Source: Euperipatoides rowelli
Lineage: Eukaryota > Onychophora > Udeonychophora > Euonychophora > Peripatopsidae
Assembly (NCBI GenBank): GCA_003024985.2
Contig: PXIH01S0018243.1
Reading direction: 5' to 3' (one strand)
DNA length: 11,700 bases
A program made the position numbers and the translations under genes. Positions within the stretch are counted from its first letter, which is position 1, and every line of letters starts with the position of its first letter. The notes beneath the pieces are model-generated. The model did not search any database and was not told the origin of the DNA. It worked only from the letters and a program-made list of their open reading frames with translations. Positions 8,506 through 11,700 of this stretch are shown here, in pieces.

Positions 8506-8948
8506 TGTATTCTTAAAGGAAGAAGACACTTTACCCTTGTTAAATTTGCTCCATTAAGGCTATTAATAAAAAATTATAATTCCTTCGTTCTTTATAGACT
8601 ATGTCATATCAAAACTTTTAAATATAAATTGTATTTTTAGGTTTAAACAATTTAAAAATGATGTTATTAGGATAGTTATATTATTATATGTTATGGTCTA
8701 TATTATTCTTCAAGCATTTCACTATCTTAATCAATGTAGGGACTATTTTTCTTATGTGTTTGTTAGAGTGTAATTTTTTTTCAATACATAAATAAATTGG
8801 ATTATTATTATAAAACAATTTCAAGAGCCAAAATGCCAATTTTAGATACATAGTTCTTGTATGAACTGACTGTTGTCCCTTGTATTTCTTAATCTGTTCT
8901 GATTCAATTTCTAACAGGTTTTAATTAGATATGTACTGTAACTTATAT
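8506..8948. other. AT-rich non-coding DNA
   Basis: No gene seen. The first ~40 bases (8506-8545) are less AT-rich and might still belong to the transposon end, but the left flank has no matching sequence. The remainder is ordinary AT-rich sequence. Confidence 0.5.
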
Positions 8949-9030
8949 GTCTGGCCATGACATATATACCAGAAGTCAGGTTTGGTAGTCCTGGTTCGAC
9001 TCCTGATAGTAAAAAAAATAATAATAAAAT
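8949..9030 (+). mobile_element. tRNA-like SINE tail (B box and A-rich tail)
   Basis: GGTTCGACTCC at 8993-9003 is a perfect pol III B box. TGGCCATGAC at 8952-8961 is a degenerate A box at about the tRNA-like distance (41 bases). An A-rich AATAATAATAAAATA tail follows at about 9010-9030. The T-stem flanking the B box pairs only partly and no cloverleaf forms, so this is a decayed tRNA-derived SINE or tRNA pseudogene, not a working tRNA. Confidence 0.5.
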
Positions 9031-9361
9031 ATAATTCTGTATATGAAAGTTCTATGCTGTTAGCAGTTAATTTTGGCAAAAAACGTCAGAATTAGGAATG
9101 ATTCTTATAAGAGATGAGGATAGAAGAATAGCAGGAAATGGATACTATAGACGAGGATGATAAAAAATTATAAAACAGAATCCTGTGGATTGAAGGTTTT
9201 TCATTTAATTGGCTATGTATATACTGTATATTCATTTAATCTTATTTCAATATTTAAATTTTAATTCCAAAACAAACATTTTTTTCTTTGAAAATGAAAT
9301 TGTTAAGCTGATCAGCATAAACAGAATTATTAAAATATATTGATTGTGGAGAAGTGAAATA
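9031..9361. other. AT-rich non-coding DNA
   Basis: No gene, tandem repeat or RNA signature recognised. The last 60 bases or so may be a poorly conserved start of the dispersed repeat that is clear from 9362. Confidence 0.5.
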
Positions 9362-9565
9362 ATTTAGATTATGATCAGAAAAGAAAAATATTTCTAATTT
9401 TGTTAGATCAAAAATCAATATCCATCTTAGTAACAAATCTCAAATTTATCAATTAATGAGGAGAATTTATTGAAATGTAAAATTGTATTATCTATTTATT
9501 ATGCTAATTATTTTTAATTTTTTATCAACAATTCAAATAAATACAACAATAAAGGTTTATTTGAC
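9362..9565 (+). repeat. Dispersed ~200-bp repeat, copy 1
   Basis: This aligns along its whole length, in the same orientation, with 11303-11501. Shared runs include ATCAGAAAAGAAAA, AAAATCAATA, CATTTAATGAG-like and TTTTATCAA segments, ending in a GTTTATTTGAC / GTATTTATGAC pair. There is no coding potential. It may be a copy of an old non-autonomous element or a duplicated flank. Confidence 0.75.
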
Positions 9566-9837
9566 TTTGGGAGTATAAAATGAGTGAAAAAAAAACATTT
9601 TTAAAATTTATCTAAAATGCACTAAAAAGTAGAAAATAATTTTGGGCAGGTACAGACTTAATATGACTAAAAATAACAAAAAATGCGGTATAAAAATATT
9701 CTATGAGCACCTCATACTTTTTTTATTTTTAGGCAAATAAAAATTAATTTCTACTTTTTAGGGTATATTATAAAGTGTGGTTTTTAAAATGTTTTTTTCA
9801 TAAATTTTATTAAACTGTTAAATTTAGTCTTTATAAT
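9566..9837. other. AT-rich non-coding DNA
   Basis: Short poly-A and poly-T tracts only. No gene or structured repeat seen. Confidence 0.5.
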
Positions 9838-9848
9838 GGGGGGGGGGG
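9838..9848 (+). repeat. Poly-G tract, 11 bases
   Basis: Eleven consecutive G in an otherwise AT-rich stretch, 12 bases before the 24-bp minisatellite. Length may be affected by sequencing error. Confidence 0.9.
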
Positions 9849-9860
9849 ATGTCCAAATGA

Positions 9861-10610
9861 CTCTTGTCTAGTGAGCGCCCTTGCACTTGTCTAGTGAGTG
9901 CTCCCTACATTTGTCTAGTGAGTGGCTTTTACTCTCGCCTTGTGAGTGTCATTTTTCTTGTCTAGTGAATGCCCTTTATTATTGTCTAGTGAGTGCCCTT
10001 TACTCTTGTCTAGTGAGCACCTTTATTCCTTTCTAGTGAGTCTCCTTTACTATTGTCTAGTAAGTGCCCTTTACTCTTGTCTAGTGAGTGCCCTTTACAT
10101 TTGTCTAGTGAGTACCCTTTATTATTGTGTAGTGAGTGCCCTTTATTCTTGTCCAGTGAGTGCATTTACTCTTGTATAGTGAGTGCCCTTTACTGTTGTC
10201 TAGTGGGTGCCCTTTATTCTTGTCTAGTTAGTGCCCTTTTAATCTTGTCTAGTGAGTGCCCTTTANCCCTTTAATCTTGTCCAGTGAGTGCCTTTACTCT
10301 TGTATAGTGAATGCCCTTTACTGTTGTCTAGTGGGTGCCCTTTATTCTTGTCTAGTTAGTGCCCTTTAATCTTGTCTAGTGAGTGCCCTTTAATCTTGTC
10401 TAGTCAGTGCCCTTTAATCTTGTCTATTGANTTCCCTTTACTCTTGTCTAGTGAGTGTATTCACTCTTATCTAGTGAGGGCCCTTTATTCTTGTCTAGTT
10501 AGTGCCCTTTAATCTTGTCTAGTGAGTGCCCTATACTCTAGACCAGTGAGTGCACTTAACTCTTGTCTAGAGATAGCATTAACTCCCTTCTAGTGAGCAG
10601 AACCCTTCAT
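9861..10610. repeat. Minisatellite, 24-bp unit CTTGTCTAGTGAGTGCCCTT+TACT
   Basis: About 31 head-to-tail units. The consensus is CTTGTCTAGTGAGTGCCCTT followed by TACT, with frequent substitutions (TATT, TAAT, GTTAGT, CCAGTG) and occasional 1-2 base indels. Because 24 is a multiple of three, units can stay open as an 8-residue repeat. The frame is broken repeatedly by indels, there is no flanking coding sequence, and several stop-containing variants occur, so coding is unlikely. Ns lie at 10266 and 10431. Confidence 0.97.
10151..10387. repeat. Five-unit duplication inside the 24-bp minisatellite
   Basis: 10151-10260 is nearly repeated at 10279-10387. The same order of variant units (CCAGTGAG, TATAGTG, GTTGTCTAGTGGG, GTTAGT) recurs with about three differences. 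The junction holds an N at 10266 and a stray CCCTTTAATC, giving an offset of 128 bases that is not a multiple of 24. Confidence 0.8.
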
Positions 10611-11302
10611 GATTGTTCAGTCATCAAAGTCAGTTAATTCCATTTTTTAATTTATTAATAAATTTTTAACCACTAATTGACAGATTATTGTATTGTCACC
10701 AGGATTTAATCAATTTGCCAAATTTGAAGTCAATTAGATAATGTGAAATGGTGAAAAATCGATCACAAGACAACATGGAAAACAAACGTTGCAAGTTAAT
10801 GAACGATTGTAATAATAACAAAAACATAGAACGTAAAATTTAATTTAAGATTGTCAAGGCACAGTAGTCATGTGACATTGAGCATGACGTCCAAGTTCTT
10901 GTACATATACTCTGGGAATGTGGCTTGACCCCCACAGGAGGCTCACTGCCTCTCTGTTTTTTCCAAGCCTAAATAATGTGTAGGTCTCTTCTGTATATGC
11001 AGAAAGAATAGTTAAATATCGAGCTGAATTAAATGAACCAAATAATTAGACTGTAAAATTGGTAGATCTGAGCTTGGGAATAGATGCCCTCTAGAAGAGG
11101 CAAAACTAGAATCATAATTGTAATTAGATGAACCAGAGACTTAGATTGTAAATTAATAAATACATATTTATTAGAAGTCTAACAAAGTTTGTTATGTGGA
11201 GGCAGATCCCATATAAAATAAGTTTTTTTTTTTTTTTTTTTTAAAGTTATTAAAATAGTTAGAATAGTTATTCAAATAATTTAGTATTGTTGTTGTGTAA
11301 AG
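10611..11302. other. Non-coding DNA with a small direct duplication and a poly-T run
   Basis: No gene seen. A ~33-bp segment at 11027-11060 recurs at 11122-11154 (AATTAAATGAACC / AATTAGATGAACC, then TTAGACTGTAAAATT / TTAGATTGTAAATT), 95 bases apart. The stretch at about 10855-10975 is less AT-rich than its neighbours but encodes nothing I recognise. Twenty consecutive T lie at 11223-11242, just before the second dispersed repeat copy. Confidence 0.6.
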
Positions 11303-11501
11303 TTAGATTATCATCAGAAAAGAAAATATAAATATCTAATTTAATTAGATAAAAAATCAATAAAGATCTTAATAATAAGAAATCTAAAATTTGTCATTTA
11401 ATGAGAAAAATAATTGAAACGTAAAATAGTATTATTGTTTATGTTAATTTTTTTTAATCTTTTATCAATAAACTAAAGAAAAACAAAACATGTATTTATG
11501 A
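11303..11501 (+). repeat. Dispersed ~200-bp repeat, copy 2
   Basis: Direct-orientation partner of 9362-9565, lying about 1.9 kb downstream. The copies differ by many substitutions and several small indels. This copy is preceded by the 20-base T-run, which the other copy lacks. Confidence 0.75.
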
Positions 11502-11700
11502 CGTTAAGACAAGTAAAAATTGACTCTACATCTGACTATAAACTTATGCAATAGAACAGTAATATTATAAGAACCCCAGAGCACAGGTTTGTCTTTCGTT
11601 TTTTTTTTCTGTCTATTGATATCATTAGCTCCCTGATAAACTAATAATTCATTCACCTAGAGTCTATTTAAACTATTTAAAGCGTAATATTATATATATA
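11502..11700. other. AT-rich non-coding DNA at window end
   Basis: No gene seen; the window ends in a short TA dinucleotide run from about 11690. Confidence 0.5.

Noticed and set aside
8245-8640. 131-residue open frame on the plus strand
   Set aside because: It lies in the right inverted repeat and its flank, has no recognisable domain, and its counterpart in the left repeat is not open.
8949-9010. Functional tRNA gene
   Set aside because: The B box is good, but the T-stem pairs poorly, the A box is degenerate and no acceptor stem or anticodon arm forms.
9254-9436. 60-residue minus-strand open frame
   Set aside because: It lies in AT-rich DNA and the start of the dispersed repeat; the matching repeat copy is not open.
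9946-10274. Two overlapping open frames encoding 8-residue repeats (CLVSALYS-like and SSECPLLL-like)
   Set aside because: They are the 24-bp minisatellite read in two frames; indels break them, there is no flanking coding sequence, and the openness follows from the repeat length.
9861-10610. CRISPR array
   Set aside because: Units are contiguous 24-bp repeats without unique spacers.

Overview
The window looks like AT-rich nuclear DNA from an invertebrate animal. One intact gene is visible: an intronless-coding, class A (rhodopsin-type) G-protein-coupled receptor. The rest is transposon debris and tandem repeats. Bacterial origin is excluded by the seven-transmembrane receptor with a splice acceptor in its 5' leader, by a LINE C-terminal remnant and by tRNA-like SINE signatures. 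A mollusc-like or other lophotrochozoan source is my best guess, and a cnidarian is possible; the sequence does not settle it. Isolated Ns show a draft assembly.

Layout. 1-1222: 5' leader with a probable intron acceptor, an overlapping upstream ORF, then the receptor. 1223-2530: 3' flank with two candidate poly(A) signals, a minus-strand tRNA-like (SINE) fragment and a poly-T run. 2535-3362: a C-rich palindromic block leading into about 73 copies of a 10-bp minisatellite. 3357-3733: translatable but unidentified debris. 3734-4368: AT-rich, no content seen. 4369-5255: frameshifted C-terminal part of a LINE on the plus strand. 5420-8505: a decayed 3.1-kb DNA element with long terminal inverted repeats. 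8506-9360: AT-rich DNA with another tRNA-like B box. 9362-11501: two direct copies of a roughly 200-bp dispersed repeat bracketing a G-run, a 24-bp minisatellite of about 31 copies and a small 95-bp-spaced duplication.

The most interesting object is the 5420-8505 element. Its inverted repeats are about 477 bp (left) and 322 bp (right), each built on a ~150-bp subrepeat that is present one extra time on the left. Between them, on the minus strand, lies the wreck of one large gene. By short motifs I recognise a recurrent, uncharacterised multicopy animal protein family: an N-terminal part with motifs such as FDPMIGSF, MKLEQSI and IIGQT, and a C-terminal part whose spaced acidic motifs resemble PIN/FEN-type nucleases. 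Finding this gene directly between long inverted repeats suggests the family is carried by a DNA transposon. The copy here is dead: it has many stops and frameshifts, and both gene ends appear to be missing. Family recognition is from memory; no search was run.
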